NCBI GenBank assembly: GCA_938028845.1
Contig: CALIZJ010000124.1
Span: 1-22,101, forward strand
DNA: 22,101 nucleotides
Reading direction: 5' to 3'
DNA from: an uncultured Blautia sp.
GTDB taxonomy: Bacteria > Bacillota > Clostridia > Lachnospirales > Lachnospiraceae
Shown: positions 6,164 to 14,301 of the stretch, piece after piece
Layout of the letters: every line of letters starts with the position of its first letter
How positions within the stretch are numbered: the stretch's first letter is position 1
Translations under genes and position numbers: made by a program
Notes under the pieces: generated by a model
What the model saw: the letters and a program-made list of their open reading frames with translations, nothing else
Databases searched by the model: none
Told to the model about the DNA's origin: nothing

Positions 6164-6784
6164 TTAATCCTGTTTTTCACCTGCTGCCTGGATCATCCTG
6201 GCCGCAGCTTCCTCAGCAATAAGTACTACTGTTTCCGGATGGGTAAAATCTGTAATATTTTTATCAAATAAAAGATTCGCCTGTGCCGGATACTCTTCGT
6301 CTCCATCCCAAAAGATCAAAATAAGAGACAGGCAGTCAAATACCGGTATCTCCACGCTGATATCTCCAAAACGTTCTCTTTTAAACCCAAGGGTATCCGC
6401 CGCCTTTTCCAGAGACTTTACTTTTCCAGAAAAAGCCTCTGCCAGGGGCTCTAAAACCATTTTCCTGTATGCCCCGTCAAAAATCCCCGCTGTTTTTAAC
6501 TGCCGGAAAGGAACCCACTCACCGGAAAGAGCAGGTTCTTCCTTAGAGTAATACAGGAGATGATAAAGAATCATAAGATTTCTGAAATCTTTCACCCACT
6601 CGCCGGTTTTCCTGTTTTTTATTTCTCCCGTTGTCCGGCTGATGGTGTGGGGCTGTGTAAAATAATTCAGTGTTACCTCCTGATCCGAAAGCAGGATTCC
6701 CGGAAGCTTTCGGGCAGCAGCCTCCACATCCATTTTTAAAAATTCTTTCCGCCATTTTTCACATAACTGTCTGTACTGATCCAT
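6164..6784 (-). CDS. DUF3786 domain-containing protein
   Basis: A 206-residue soluble protein matching the DUF3786 pattern: VTLNYFTQPHTIS (about 37-49), GEIKNRKTGEWV, LMILYHLLYYSKEEPALSGEWVPFRQLK (about 70-97), and near the end LILIFWDGDEEYPAQANLLFDKNI. The biochemical role of the family is unknown; members occur in anaerobes, sometimes fused to or near iron-sulfur and corrinoid-linked proteins. No cysteine-based metal motif is visible here. AAGGTGG precedes the ATG. It follows the CcdA-TlpA gene by 48 bases with no terminator between, so it is probably the last gene of that operon. The ABC-F promoter starts 12 bases after its stop codon. Confidence 0.88.
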   Translation of the reverse strand: MDQYRQLCEKWRKEFLKMDVEAAARKLPGILLSDQEVTLNYFTQPHTISRTTGEIKNRKTGEWVKDFRNLMILYHLLYYSKEEPALSGEWVPFRQLKTAGIFDGAYRKMVLEPLAEAFSGKVKSLEKAADTLGFKRERFGDISVEIPVFDCLSLILIFWDGDEEYPAQANLLFDKNITDFTHPETVVLIAEEAAARMIQAAGEKQD

Positions 6785-6832
6785 CTTGATCCATCCACCT
6801 TCTTCTGACTGGTTTTTCCTGTTTTTTGCTGA

Positions 6833-8206
6833 TCAGTCACGGACGCCTTCCATTGTCTGGCGGATAATGTCATGCATGATTTCTTCGCTGAGCTGCCCTG
6901 ACACATAGCCAAACAGATTTCCATCCCTGTCGATCATAAATGTGGTGGGATAGGAATAAATTCCGTATTCCATAAACACACTTCCATCTGTATCCATGAC
7001 CACCGGATAGGTGTAGCCGTTTTCCTCTAAAAATTCTACGATCTCTTCCTCTGATTTTTCGTTCCCATAGTTAGGCGCCGCTACCCCAAGGACTACCAAA
7101 GCATCTTCCCCTTCCTGGTCATACGTTTCATAAATCTTCTGGATGTCCGGCATTTCCGCCTTACAGGGCGGACACCAGGTAGCCCAGAAATTCAAAAATA
7201 CGGTTTTCCCCTTATAATCGGACAAGGTATGTGTATTTCCATACTGATCCTTTAAAGTAAAGTCCATAGCAGGAATAGGGGTCGGGGTAACTGTAGGCGC
7301 GGGAGTTGCTGTCGCCTTTGGTGTTTCCGTCGGTACGGCGTCATCCAAAGCATCCTCGCTGGAATCTGTATCTTCCTGCTCTGAAGAATCCGGCTCCTCC
7401 CCTTTTGTTTCAGAAGAGGACTGCTCTTCCTCTTTTGCCGGTTCCTCCTGGGTCTGTTCTGTCTGGGCAGAGCCGGAAATGTCGGATAAGTATCCAGTCA
7501 CATCGTTCATCTTTCCGGTGGTCATTAAAATACCCATGACCACCATAAGGACTCCGCCGATCTTCACCGTATATTTTACCACATTCATATGGTTCTTGAA
7601 AAATTCCAGAAGGGTCGTGGTAAACAGTCCCACTGCCAAAAAAGGCAGGACAAACCCAAGGGTATAGATTCCGATAAGCAGAAAACCAGCCGCCTGTGTC
7701 TCAGCAGAAGCCGCCATGATAAGAACGCTTGCCAGAGCCGGTCCCACACAAGGCGTCCAGGCAAAACTAAAGGTAAAGCCCATAAGCAGAGCCGTCACCG
7801 GAGACATAGCAAGGTAGTTCAGCTTAAAAGGAAGCCTCCGCTCTTTCTCCAGGGCATCCTTCTTTTTAAAAATCCCTATCTGGTACAGACCAAAGGCTGC
7901 AACAAGAACGCCTCCGATCCTGGCAAAAAGCAAATGATTATCCCGTAAAAAACTTCCAAGGGCAGATACGCCAAGTCCCAGAAGAAAGAAAGCAAAGCTG
8001 ACTCCCAAAACGAAAAATACCGTATGCAGCATCACCTTGCTCTTTTTATAATGGAGCTTTCCATCTTCTCCCCGTGTGGCCGTTCCCCCGGAAAGATACC
8101 CGATGTACAAAGGGATCAGCGGCAGCACACAAGGCGAAAAAAAGCTTAAAAGTCCCTGAAGAAATACTGTCAGTGCGGAAATATCAATATCTAACGAAAA
8201 ACCCAT
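6833..8206 (-). CDS. CcdA-TlpA fusion: membrane thiol transporter with extracellular thioredoxin domain
   Basis: A 457-residue fusion. Residues 1-235 form a CcdA/DsbD-type membrane domain with about six helices and its two redox cysteines in FSPCVLPL (Cys26) and TPCVGP (Cys153). Residues 243-313 are a low-complexity linker, first Glu/Ser/Asp-rich, then Thr/Pro-rich. Residues 314-457 are a TlpA/ResA-like thioredoxin with WCPPC (Cys345, Cys348) and the cis-Pro motif SYPTT. CcdA carries electrons from cytoplasmic thioredoxin across the membrane; the tethered domain would reduce disulfides outside the cell. Combining both on one chain is known in Firmicutes. AAGGAG lies seven bases before the ATG, and the gene begins 17 bases after the ASKHA gene. 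The redox target is unknown. Confidence 0.92.
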   Translation of the reverse strand: MGFSLDIDISALTVFLQGLLSFFSPCVLPLIPLYIGYLSGGTATRGEDGKLHYKKSKVMLHTVFFVLGVSFAFFLLGLGVSALGSFLRDNHLLFARIGGVLVAAFGLYQIGIFKKKDALEKERRLPFKLNYLAMSPVTALLMGFTFSFAWTPCVGPALASVLIMAASAETQAAGFLLIGIYTLGFVLPFLAVGLFTTTLLEFFKNHMNVVKYTVKIGGVLMVVMGILMTTGKMNDVTGYLSDISGSAQTEQTQEEPAKEEEQSSSETKGEEPDSSEQEDTDSSEDALDDAVPTETPKATATPAPTVTPTPIPAMDFTLKDQYGNTHTLSDYKGKTVFLNFWATWCPPCKAEMPDIQKIYETYDQEGEDALVVLGVAAPNYGNEKSEEEIVEFLEENGYTYPVVMDTDGSVFMEYGIYSYPTTFMIDRDGNLFGYVSGQLSEEIMHDIIRQTMEGVRD

Positions 8207-8223
8207 TCCTAAACTCCTTTTTC

Positions 8224-9753
8224 CTATTTTCTTTCTGCAAGTTTTTCCATTACTGTCGGATAACGTTCCAAATCCGTATGGGGAATTGCCTGGGCTGCAA
8301 CCATCATATGAAGGAAATCTTCTACGGCTCCGAACTGGATGTATACCATTTTGTTCAGAATGTCTTCTATTTCTTCTAAAATCTTTTTATCCATAAGCAG
8401 TTTTGAAGCGCCGTTAAGAGAAGCATTTCCAGCACTCATCAGCCTCTCCCTGTCCATGTCCGGATACAAGCCGATAGTGACCGCCGCTTCCTTATTTACA
8501 TGTTTGCCAAAAGCTCCCGCCACATAGAATCCGGCGACTTCATCCAGGGTGATCCCGGATTCCCGGAACATATACTCTACCATAGTGCTTGCCGCCGCTT
8601 TTGTTTTTATAAATTCATCAATGTCATCCTGATAAAAAAACAAATCCCGGGCATATTCCACTGCCAAAGTCTCTTCTCTCTCTGTAATGAAAGGGCTTTT
8701 CTCCGGCTGAAGTTTACCCAAAATATTGATCCAGCCGTTTAAAAACAATTCCGAGAGAAGTTCTATGATCCCGGAACCGCAGATTCCTTCCGCTTCCCCT
8801 TCTCCGATCACATGGCAGCATATCTTTCCATCCTGTATCTTTACCCGGTCCACTGCTCCTTCACAGGCACGCATCCCCGTACGCACCGATCCCCCTTCCA
8901 GCGCCGGTCCGGCTGCACCGGCTCCACAGAGAAGGAACTCCCTGTTTCCAATAACAAGCTCTCCATTGGTTCCGATATCAAAAAACACCTGGATATCTTC
9001 GCTTTTATGAAGCCCCACAGCCACCACGCCGCTGATGATATCTCCGCCCAGGTAATTAGACTTTCCCGGATAACAGTATAAATATCCTTTTACGGGAATA
9101 CCCAGTTCTTTGCTGTACAGGAATCCTGGTCTGTCCGCCCTGACTGCATAGGGAGAGGAAAACACGCAAAAGGCATCCATATCCAAAAGGAAATGTATCA
9201 TTGTTGTATTTCCCGCTATCACCATCTGGATACATTGTTCGGGTCCAATCCCTGTTTTTTCTTCTATTTCTTTTATATCATCTAAAAGTGTGTCAATAGT
9301 AGCCTTCTGCAGTTCCCTGCGTTTTTTTGCATCGTCCTTACAGTAAAAGATCCTGGTAAGGATGTCTGTTCCGTATGAAATCTGCCTGCTGTAGCAGCCT
9401 GCCTCATACAGACATTCTCCTGTTTCACAATTTATAAGCCGGACGGCAACGGTAGTGCTTCCGATGTCTGCTGCATATCCATAATGTGCCTGCCTGGCAT
9501 CTCCGGCCTCTATATCCACAATGACCCACTGCATACCATCCCAGGCAAGGGATACCGTCACCTCCCACCCTGCCAGGTCACACAAAGGATACAGCTTTCC
9601 CATCACCTCTATGGTCATAGGTGCATCCACACCCTGTTCTCTTAAACTGTCTGTTATCCTTTGCTGGTAAGAACGGCTGTCCTCTTCTGTGGGAGGCTGC
9701 AGCTTTAAACAAATTTTTTTACTGAGCCCCTCGCTTGGCACTGTTTTACTCAT
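8224..9753 (-). CDS. RACo-like ASKHA-domain ATPase (DUF4445) lacking the 2Fe-2S domain
   Basis: A 509-residue protein related to RACo, the ATP-dependent reductive activator of corrinoid proteins. The actin-like ATPase pattern is present: YAADIGSTTVAVRL (phosphate 1, about 93-106), IAGNTTMIHFLL, the FFDIGTNGELV motif (phosphate 2), and VAGAFGKHVN near the end. GAGAAGPALEGG and EGICGSGIIELLSEL are typical of this family. True RACo proteins carry an N-terminal ferredoxin-like 2Fe-2S domain; here the first 90 residues lack a cysteine cluster, so an outside electron donor would be needed. I chose the ATG at 9753, which overlaps the HicB stop codon (ATGAGTAA) and has GAGGG upstream; an ATG at 9765 is possible. 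No corrinoid methyltransferase gene is in view. Confidence 0.88.
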   Translation of the reverse strand: MSKTVPSEGLSKKICLKLQPPTEEDSRSYQQRITDSLREQGVDAPMTIEVMGKLYPLCDLAGWEVTVSLAWDGMQWVIVDIEAGDARQAHYGYAADIGSTTVAVRLINCETGECLYEAGCYSRQISYGTDILTRIFYCKDDAKKRRELQKATIDTLLDDIKEIEEKTGIGPEQCIQMVIAGNTTMIHFLLDMDAFCVFSSPYAVRADRPGFLYSKELGIPVKGYLYCYPGKSNYLGGDIISGVVAVGLHKSEDIQVFFDIGTNGELVIGNREFLLCGAGAAGPALEGGSVRTGMRACEGAVDRVKIQDGKICCHVIGEGEAEGICGSGIIELLSELFLNGWINILGKLQPEKSPFITEREETLAVEYARDLFFYQDDIDEFIKTKAAASTMVEYMFRESGITLDEVAGFYVAGAFGKHVNKEAAVTIGLYPDMDRERLMSAGNASLNGASKLLMDKKILEEIEDILNKMVYIQFGAVEDFLHMMVAAQAIPHTDLERYPTVMEKLAERK

Positions 9754-10021
9754 CCCATCCCTCATAAAAACGAATATTCACAGAAATATTTCTCACAATA
9801 TCCCCTTCTTTAAGATCCATGTCGCTCTGCTCGGAAATAGCCGGAAGCTCTCCGTCCTCTTCCAGCTCCAGAGATATCCAATTATATGCCGCCTCATTTG
9901 CCGCTTCAATGGCATCGTCTAAAGTCTCTCCCTTTGCATAGCAGCACTCCAGATCTGGAAAATATCCTGTAAATGTCCCATCTTCTGTTTTTTGAAATAC
10001 TGCCGGATATATAAATTTCAT
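9746..10021 (-). CDS. HicB-like protein (type II antitoxin family), no HicA partner
   Basis: A 91-residue protein with the HicB fold pattern: MKFIYPAVFQKTEDGTFTGY, FPDLECCYAKGETLDDAIEAA, NEAAYNWISLELEEDGELP. It consists of the partial RNase H-like domain with a short acidic C-terminus and no added helix-turn-helix or ribbon-helix-helix segment. HicB normally neutralises the HicA mRNA nuclease, but no HicA-like gene adjoins it. Its stop codon overlaps the start of the ASKHA gene by eight bases, so it probably heads that operon. AAAGGAGAG precedes the ATG. Many Firmicutes carry such solitary HicB proteins of unknown role. Confidence 0.85.
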   Translation of the reverse strand: MKFIYPAVFQKTEDGTFTGYFPDLECCYAKGETLDDAIEAANEAAYNWISLELEEDGELPAISEQSDMDLKEGDIVRNISVNIRFYEGWDE

Positions 10022-10083
10022 AAAGTATGCTCTCCTTTTTTCTATTTTCCCATAAGGGCAGTTTGTCCTTATGATATGACGCT

Positions 10084-10112
10084 ATTATAAAATATTACAG
10101 CAGGAAAGGCAA
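10084..10112 (-). promoter_or_regulatory. Promoter of the HicB-led operon
   Basis: Minus-strand TTGCCT (10107-10112), 17-base spacer, TATAAT (10084-10089). A nine-base inverted repeat (AGCAGGAAA 10099-10107 with TTTCCTGCT 10130-10138) brackets the -35 box. A second one (CATAAGG/CCTTATG) lies just after the predicted start. Either could be an operator. Confidence 0.65.
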
Positions 10113-10148
10113 TGGGAAAGACCTCTTGTTTTCCTGCTTCTGACGCAC

Positions 10149-10190
10149 AAAAAAGCTGTTTTTCACTCTAAAAGGAAAAACAGCTTTTTA
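10149..10190 (-). terminator. Strong terminator after malic enzyme
   Basis: A perfect 15-base stem (10150-10164 with 10175-10189; core AGCTGTTTTTC/GAAAAACAGCT) with a 10-base loop, followed on the minus strand by TTTTTTG. T runs flank both sides, so it could work in both directions, but only the minus-strand malic enzyme gene lies upstream. Confidence 0.92.
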
Positions 10191-10206
10191 TGTGTTTCTT
10201 CTTAAC

Positions 10207-11379
10207 TTACAGTCTTGCTACGCCTGTCTCTCTTGCAGCCTTGGCAACTGCCTTGGATACTGCTTCAACTACGCGCTTGTCAAATGGATTTGGGATAATG
10301 TAATCCGCGTTCAAATCTTTCTCTTCGATCAGGTCTGCGATGGCATATGCAGCCGCGATCTTCATTTCGTCGTTAATATCCGTTGCACGGACATCCAGTG
10401 TTCCTCTGAAGATTCCCGGGAATGCAAGTACGTTGTTGATCTGATTAGGGAAGTCGCTTCTTCCGGTACCAACTACAGCGGCGCCTGCTGCCTTTGCCGC
10501 ATCCGGCATGATCTCCGGAACCGGATTTGCCATAGTAAAGAGGATCGGCTTATCCGCCATGGATTTCACCATTTCTTCAGTCACAGTTCCCGGTGCGGAA
10601 ACTCCGATAAATACGTCTGCCCCTTTGATCACATCTGCAAGGGAGCCCTGCTTTTTATCCAGATTGGAAATCTTTGCCATTTCCATTTTTTCTTTATTTA
10701 AGCCTTCTCTGCCTTCGTAGATCGCGCCTTTTCTGTCGCACATGATCACTTCTTTCAGACCCAGTTTTACAAGAAGCTTAATGATCGCGATTCCCGCTGC
10801 ACCAGCTCCGGAGGTAACGACTCTCACATCAGAAAGTTTCTTTCCGGTAACCTTTAACGCATTGATCAAAGCCGCTGCTGTTACTACGGCTGTACCATGC
10901 TGGTCATCGTGGAAAATGGGAATATCGCAGCACTCTTTTAATTTTTTCTCGATTTCAAAACATCTGGGTGCAGAAATATCCTCCAGATTAATTCCCCCAA
11001 AACTTCCGGCGATCATGGAAACCGTATGCACGATCTCATCTACGTCCTTGCTGCGTACACAAAGAGGGAAAGCATCTACATTGGCAAATTCTTTAAACAA
11101 AACGCATTTTCCCTCCATAACAGGCATACCTGCTTCTGGTCCGATGTCTCCAAGGCCAAGAACAGCGGTTCCGTCTGTGATAACCGCTACCATATTTCCC
11201 CTGCGGGTATATTTATAAGACAGATCCACATCCTTTGCGATTTCCAGGCACGGCTCTGCTACGCCCGGGGTATAGGCTACTGCCAAATCTTCCGGTGTCT
11301 CCACCTTTGCCCGGCTTACAACCTCAATTTTTCCGTTCCATTCTTCGTGCTGTTTTAAAGCAAATTCTTTTTTGTCCAT
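10207..11379 (-). CDS. Malic enzyme (malate dehydrogenase, oxaloacetate-decarboxylating)
   Basis: A short bacterial malic enzyme of 390 residues that oxidatively decarboxylates malate to pyruvate with NAD(P). The catalytic motif AVAYTPGVAEPC (about 34-45), the segment DGTAVLGLGDIGPEAGMPVM with the conserved lysine in GKCVLFKEFA, and the metal ligands in GINLEDISAPRCFEIE and HDDQHGTA are all present. The nucleotide fold carries SGAGAAGIA followed by MCDRKG. The C-terminal phosphotransacetylase-like domain of long malic enzymes is absent. AGGAGG lies 10 bases before the ATG. It starts 14 bases after the lactate/malate dehydrogenase gene, so the pair is one operon. Together they could interconvert oxaloacetate, malate and pyruvate. 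Confidence 0.95.
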   Translation of the reverse strand: MDKKEFALKQHEEWNGKIEVVSRAKVETPEDLAVAYTPGVAEPCLEIAKDVDLSYKYTRRGNMVAVITDGTAVLGLGDIGPEAGMPVMEGKCVLFKEFANVDAFPLCVRSKDVDEIVHTVSMIAGSFGGINLEDISAPRCFEIEKKLKECCDIPIFHDDQHGTAVVTAAALINALKVTGKKLSDVRVVTSGAGAAGIAIIKLLVKLGLKEVIMCDRKGAIYEGREGLNKEKMEMAKISNLDKKQGSLADVIKGADVFIGVSAPGTVTEEMVKSMADKPILFTMANPVPEIMPDAAKAAGAAVVGTGRSDFPNQINNVLAFPGIFRGTLDVRATDINDEMKIAAAYAIADLIEEKDLNADYIIPNPFDKRVVEAVSKAVAKAARETGVARL

Positions 11380-11393
11380 TTTTTTATATCCTC

Positions 11394-12335
11394 CTATGCA
11401 TTTCTAACGCTTTCCATAAATTCTCTCAATATTTTTACTGAGTTCTCCATAGCTGCCTTTTCTTCCTCATTCATGGATATCTCAAAAGTCTTCTCAATTC
11501 CTTCCCAGCCAATGCGGCAGGGCATGGATACAGGCACGCCTGCCCAGTCTCCAAATCTTTCTCCTAACACATGGCATACAGGGATGATCGCCCGGTCGTC
11601 TCTCATGATCGTCTCAATGATGTTCGATACCGCCATGGCAATTCCGTAGAAGGTGGCGCCTTTCAGCTTAATAACCTCTGCACCGCCGTCTTTCGTTCTT
11701 CTTGCAATCTCTTCTTTATCGATCTCGATTCCGGTCTGGCGGCAGTAATCATCCAGAAGGAATCCGCCTATATTCGCAGAACTGAAAACCGGAACCTGGC
11801 TGTCTCCATGCTCTCCTACTACATACGCGTTGATATCTTCGATATTTACCTTCAGCTTCTCGCTGAGCAGATAACGCATACGCGCAGTATCCAAGGAGGT
11901 ACCGCTTCCGATCACTCGTTTCACCGGGAGCTTTGAAACTTCCTGTACCGCAGCCGTTGTAATATCCGCCGGGTTGGAAACTACCAGGATCAACGGATTT
12001 ACCGCATATTCCATGATATTTTTCGTTATGCTTTTTACAATTCCCACATTGATTTTTGCCAGATCCAGTCTTGACTGGCCAGGTTTTCTCGCCACCCCGG
12101 CCGTAATGATAATAACTCTTGCATCTCTACACTCTTCATATCCGCCTTGTTTTACATTGATGTCCTTAAAAAAGCTTGTGCCATGCGCAATATCAAGCGC
12201 CGCGCCTTTTGCACGGTCTTCATTTACATCGATCAAAACAATGTCGTTCGCCTGCATGCGCACCATCAGAGTGTATGCAATGGCCTCTCCTACATTGCCT
12301 GCACCAATTACCACAATTTTGTCTCTGCGTGTCAT
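11394..12335 (-). CDS. Lactate/malate dehydrogenase family enzyme, predicted malate-type specificity
   Basis: A 313-residue NAD-dependent 2-hydroxyacid dehydrogenase. GAGNVG (11-16) and Asp36 indicate NAD binding. Catalytic residues are present: Arg89 in SRLDL, Asp149 and Arg152 in SLDTAR, His176 in GEHGDS. Several segments are LDH-like (GEHGDSQVPVFS, GATFYGIAMAV). However, the residue that sets substrate choice, Gln102 in Bacillus LDH (NQKPG), is Arg83 here (ARKPG), as in malate dehydrogenases; the LDH-to-MDH switch by this one change is classical. With malic enzyme next door, I infer malate/oxaloacetate activity, though many databases would label it L-lactate dehydrogenase. Start at 12335: GAGAGG upstream and a canonical N-terminus; a frame from 12392 adds 19 unlikely residues. 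Confidence 0.93.
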   Translation of the reverse strand: MTRRDKIVVIGAGNVGEAIAYTLMVRMQANDIVLIDVNEDRAKGAALDIAHGTSFFKDINVKQGGYEECRDARVIIITAGVARKPGQSRLDLAKINVGIVKSITKNIMEYAVNPLILVVSNPADITTAAVQEVSKLPVKRVIGSGTSLDTARMRYLLSEKLKVNIEDINAYVVGEHGDSQVPVFSSANIGGFLLDDYCRQTGIEIDKEEIARRTKDGGAEVIKLKGATFYGIAMAVSNIIETIMRDDRAIIPVCHVLGERFGDWAGVPVSMPCRIGWEGIEKTFEISMNEEEKAAMENSVKILREFMESVRNA

Positions 12336-12362
12336 GTTTTTTCCTCTCTTTTTAGTTTTATA

Positions 12363-12392
12363 GTATTTAGAAATACAGCAGCATGACGTCAT
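12363..12392. repeat. Two perfect palindromes in the malate operon leader
   Basis: GTATTTAGAAATAC (12363-12376) and ATGACGTCAT (12383-12392) lie seven bases apart, 28-57 bases before the dehydrogenase ATG. They could be operator sites or RNA hairpins. No regulator is identifiable from the sequence. Confidence 0.4.
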
Positions 12393-12485
12393 AAATTCCG
12401 TCAGTTTTCTGCAACTACTGCCCGGACAAGAAAGAAATGTCAGTCAGTCATTGCAAGCAAAAAAAATTTTCTGCCATTATAATAT

Positions 12486-12516
12486 ATTATACACCCTAAT
12501 GCAGTCATTCGTAAAC
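12486..12516 (-). promoter_or_regulatory. Probable promoter of the malate operon
   Basis: Minus-strand TTTACG, 18-base spacer, TATAAT (the first of two overlapping TATAAT-like boxes between the ptsI terminator and the dehydrogenase gene). The -10 box is good and the -35 box weak, suggesting dependence on an activator or modest strength. The leader is about 145 bases and contains TGAC triplets and two palindromes. Confidence 0.55.
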
Positions 12517-12568
12517 TAAAAAATATCCCGATTTTTTCCGGAATATACCGAAAAAATACCGGGATATT
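12517..12568 (-). terminator. Terminator of the trehalose/PTS operon after ptsI
   Basis: A long hairpin: outer stem AATATCCCG (12522-12530) with CGGGATATT (12560-12568), inner stem ATTTTTTC(C)GG pairing across TATATT, then TTTTTT on the minus strand. It begins about 30 bases after the ptsI stop codon. Confidence 0.9.
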
Positions 12569-12598
12569 ATTATTTTTACTGTTTTATCTCATTTTTTC

Positions 12599-14221
12599 TT
12601 ATTCTGAGACTTTCATTTCGCGAATAATCTTTCTGATTTTCAGGATCATAGACGGCGATACGGATAATTCGTCAACTCCCATACGGACAAATTTTTCCGT
12701 CAGTTCTAAATCTGCTCCAAGTTCGCCGCAGATTCCCGCCCATTTTCCATGTTTGTGGGCGCTGTCCACTACCATCTGGATCATACGGAGGATCGCAGGA
12801 TGATGGGAATCATAAAAATCGTCTAATTTCTCATTCTGCCGGTCAATGGCAAGGGTGTACTGGGTCAGGTCATTGGTTCCGATACTGAAGAAATCCACCA
12901 GCTCCGCCAGCTCGTCCGCCACCATAACAGCCGCAGGGGTTTCTATCATGATTCCCTGCTCCGGGCGCTTATAGGGAACCCCCATCTCTTCCAGTTCCGC
13001 ACATACCACATCTACAATGCGGGAGATCTGTTTTACTTCGTCCACGGAAATGATCATCGGATACATAATGGATATATTTCCAAATACCGCCGCTCTTAAT
13101 AGGGCACGAAGCTGTGTCTTAAAGATATCCGGCTGCTTTAAGCAGATACGGATGGCACGGTATCCCATAGCCGGGTTTTCCTCTTTTCCCAGATTAAAAT
13201 ACTCTACCTGCTTATCTGCGCCGATATCCAGGGTACGGATAATGACCTTCTTTCCTGCCATAGTCTCCGCCACCCGCTTATATGCCTGGAACTGCTCTTC
13301 CTCTGTAGGCAGGCGGTCTGATTCCAGATATAAAAATTCACTTCGGAAAAGACCGATTCCTGCCGCATCATTGGCAAGTACGGAGGCCACATCGGAAACA
13401 TTTCCGATATTTGCATAAAGCTTGATCTCCCTGCCGTCCAGAGTAACCGTTTCTTTTCCTTTTAACTGCTGGAGCAGCCGGGCGTCTTCCGCATCCTGCT
13501 CCTGTTTTTTACGCATATCATTCAGTAGCTCTTCGTCCGGTTCTATGATCAGAGTTCCTGTATATCCGTCCACTACTGCCATTTTTCCGTCCCATTCTTC
13601 TTTGATAGGAATCCCGATAAGCGCCGGTATCCCCATCATCCTTGCCAGGATGGCTGTATGGGAATTGGATGATCCCAGCTCTGTCACAAAGGCAAGAAGC
13701 TTCTCTTTATCCAACTGCACCGTCTCGCTGGGCGCCAGATCTTTTGCCACGATAATAGCCGGTTCGTCTCCTATGCCGGCTTCTCCGTGCCTTCCCAGAA
13801 GATTCGTGATCACCCTTTCGGAAATATCTTTAATGTCCGCTGCTCTTGCCTTAAAGTATTCGTCGTCCATTTCAGAAAACATCTTTGCGAAATTATCTCC
13901 TGTAATAGCAGCGGCATACTCTGCATTTACAGACTGGCTTACGATCATATTTTTTATGGAATCGTTATAGTCGTCATCTTCAAGCATCATGGCATGTACG
14001 TCGAAAATGGAGGCGTTTGCCTCTCCCACTTCTTTCAGGGCTTTGTCATACAATGCGTGAAGCTGGTCAATGGTCTTTTCCTTTGCCTTTTCAAAGCGGT
14101 CAAGCTCGTGCTGGGTATCCTGTACGTTTGTCCTTTTTACCTGGAGCTCTCCCTTGGAGTAAAAACAGATTTTACCGATCGCTATCCCTTTTAAAATTGA
14201 CTTTCCAGTATACTTCTCCAT
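12599..14221 (-). CDS. ptsI: Phosphoenolpyruvate-protein phosphotransferase (PTS Enzyme I)
   Basis: Enzyme I takes phosphate from PEP and passes it to HPr, the first step of all PTS sugar uptake, in the cytoplasm. At 540 residues it is slightly shorter than E. coli EI (575) but complete. The N-terminal HPr-binding helical region is followed by the active-site histidine His188 in GSSNSHTAILAR. The linker and PEP-binding barrel carry LYLESDRLPTEEEQF, RTLDIGADKQ, GIMIETPAAV and FSIGTNDLTQY, and the C-terminus has the conserved Cys in GICGELGAD. AAAGGAG lies six bases before the ATG. It follows ptsH by 80 bases and precedes a strong terminator, so it ends the trehalose/PTS operon. Confidence 0.97.
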   Translation of the reverse strand: MEKYTGKSILKGIAIGKICFYSKGELQVKRTNVQDTQHELDRFEKAKEKTIDQLHALYDKALKEVGEANASIFDVHAMMLEDDDYNDSIKNMIVSQSVNAEYAAAITGDNFAKMFSEMDDEYFKARAADIKDISERVITNLLGRHGEAGIGDEPAIIVAKDLAPSETVQLDKEKLLAFVTELGSSNSHTAILARMMGIPALIGIPIKEEWDGKMAVVDGYTGTLIIEPDEELLNDMRKKQEQDAEDARLLQQLKGKETVTLDGREIKLYANIGNVSDVASVLANDAAGIGLFRSEFLYLESDRLPTEEEQFQAYKRVAETMAGKKVIIRTLDIGADKQVEYFNLGKEENPAMGYRAIRICLKQPDIFKTQLRALLRAAVFGNISIMYPMIISVDEVKQISRIVDVVCAELEEMGVPYKRPEQGIMIETPAAVMVADELAELVDFFSIGTNDLTQYTLAIDRQNEKLDDFYDSHHPAILRMIQMVVDSAHKHGKWAGICGELGADLELTEKFVRMGVDELSVSPSMILKIRKIIREMKVSE

Positions 14222-14301
14222 AAATTTCTCCTTTTTGGCTGCTGCCCGGGAGGACTCCTGTGCACCTCCCCGTTTCCCCTGTAAGGAAGGGATAATATAT
14301 A

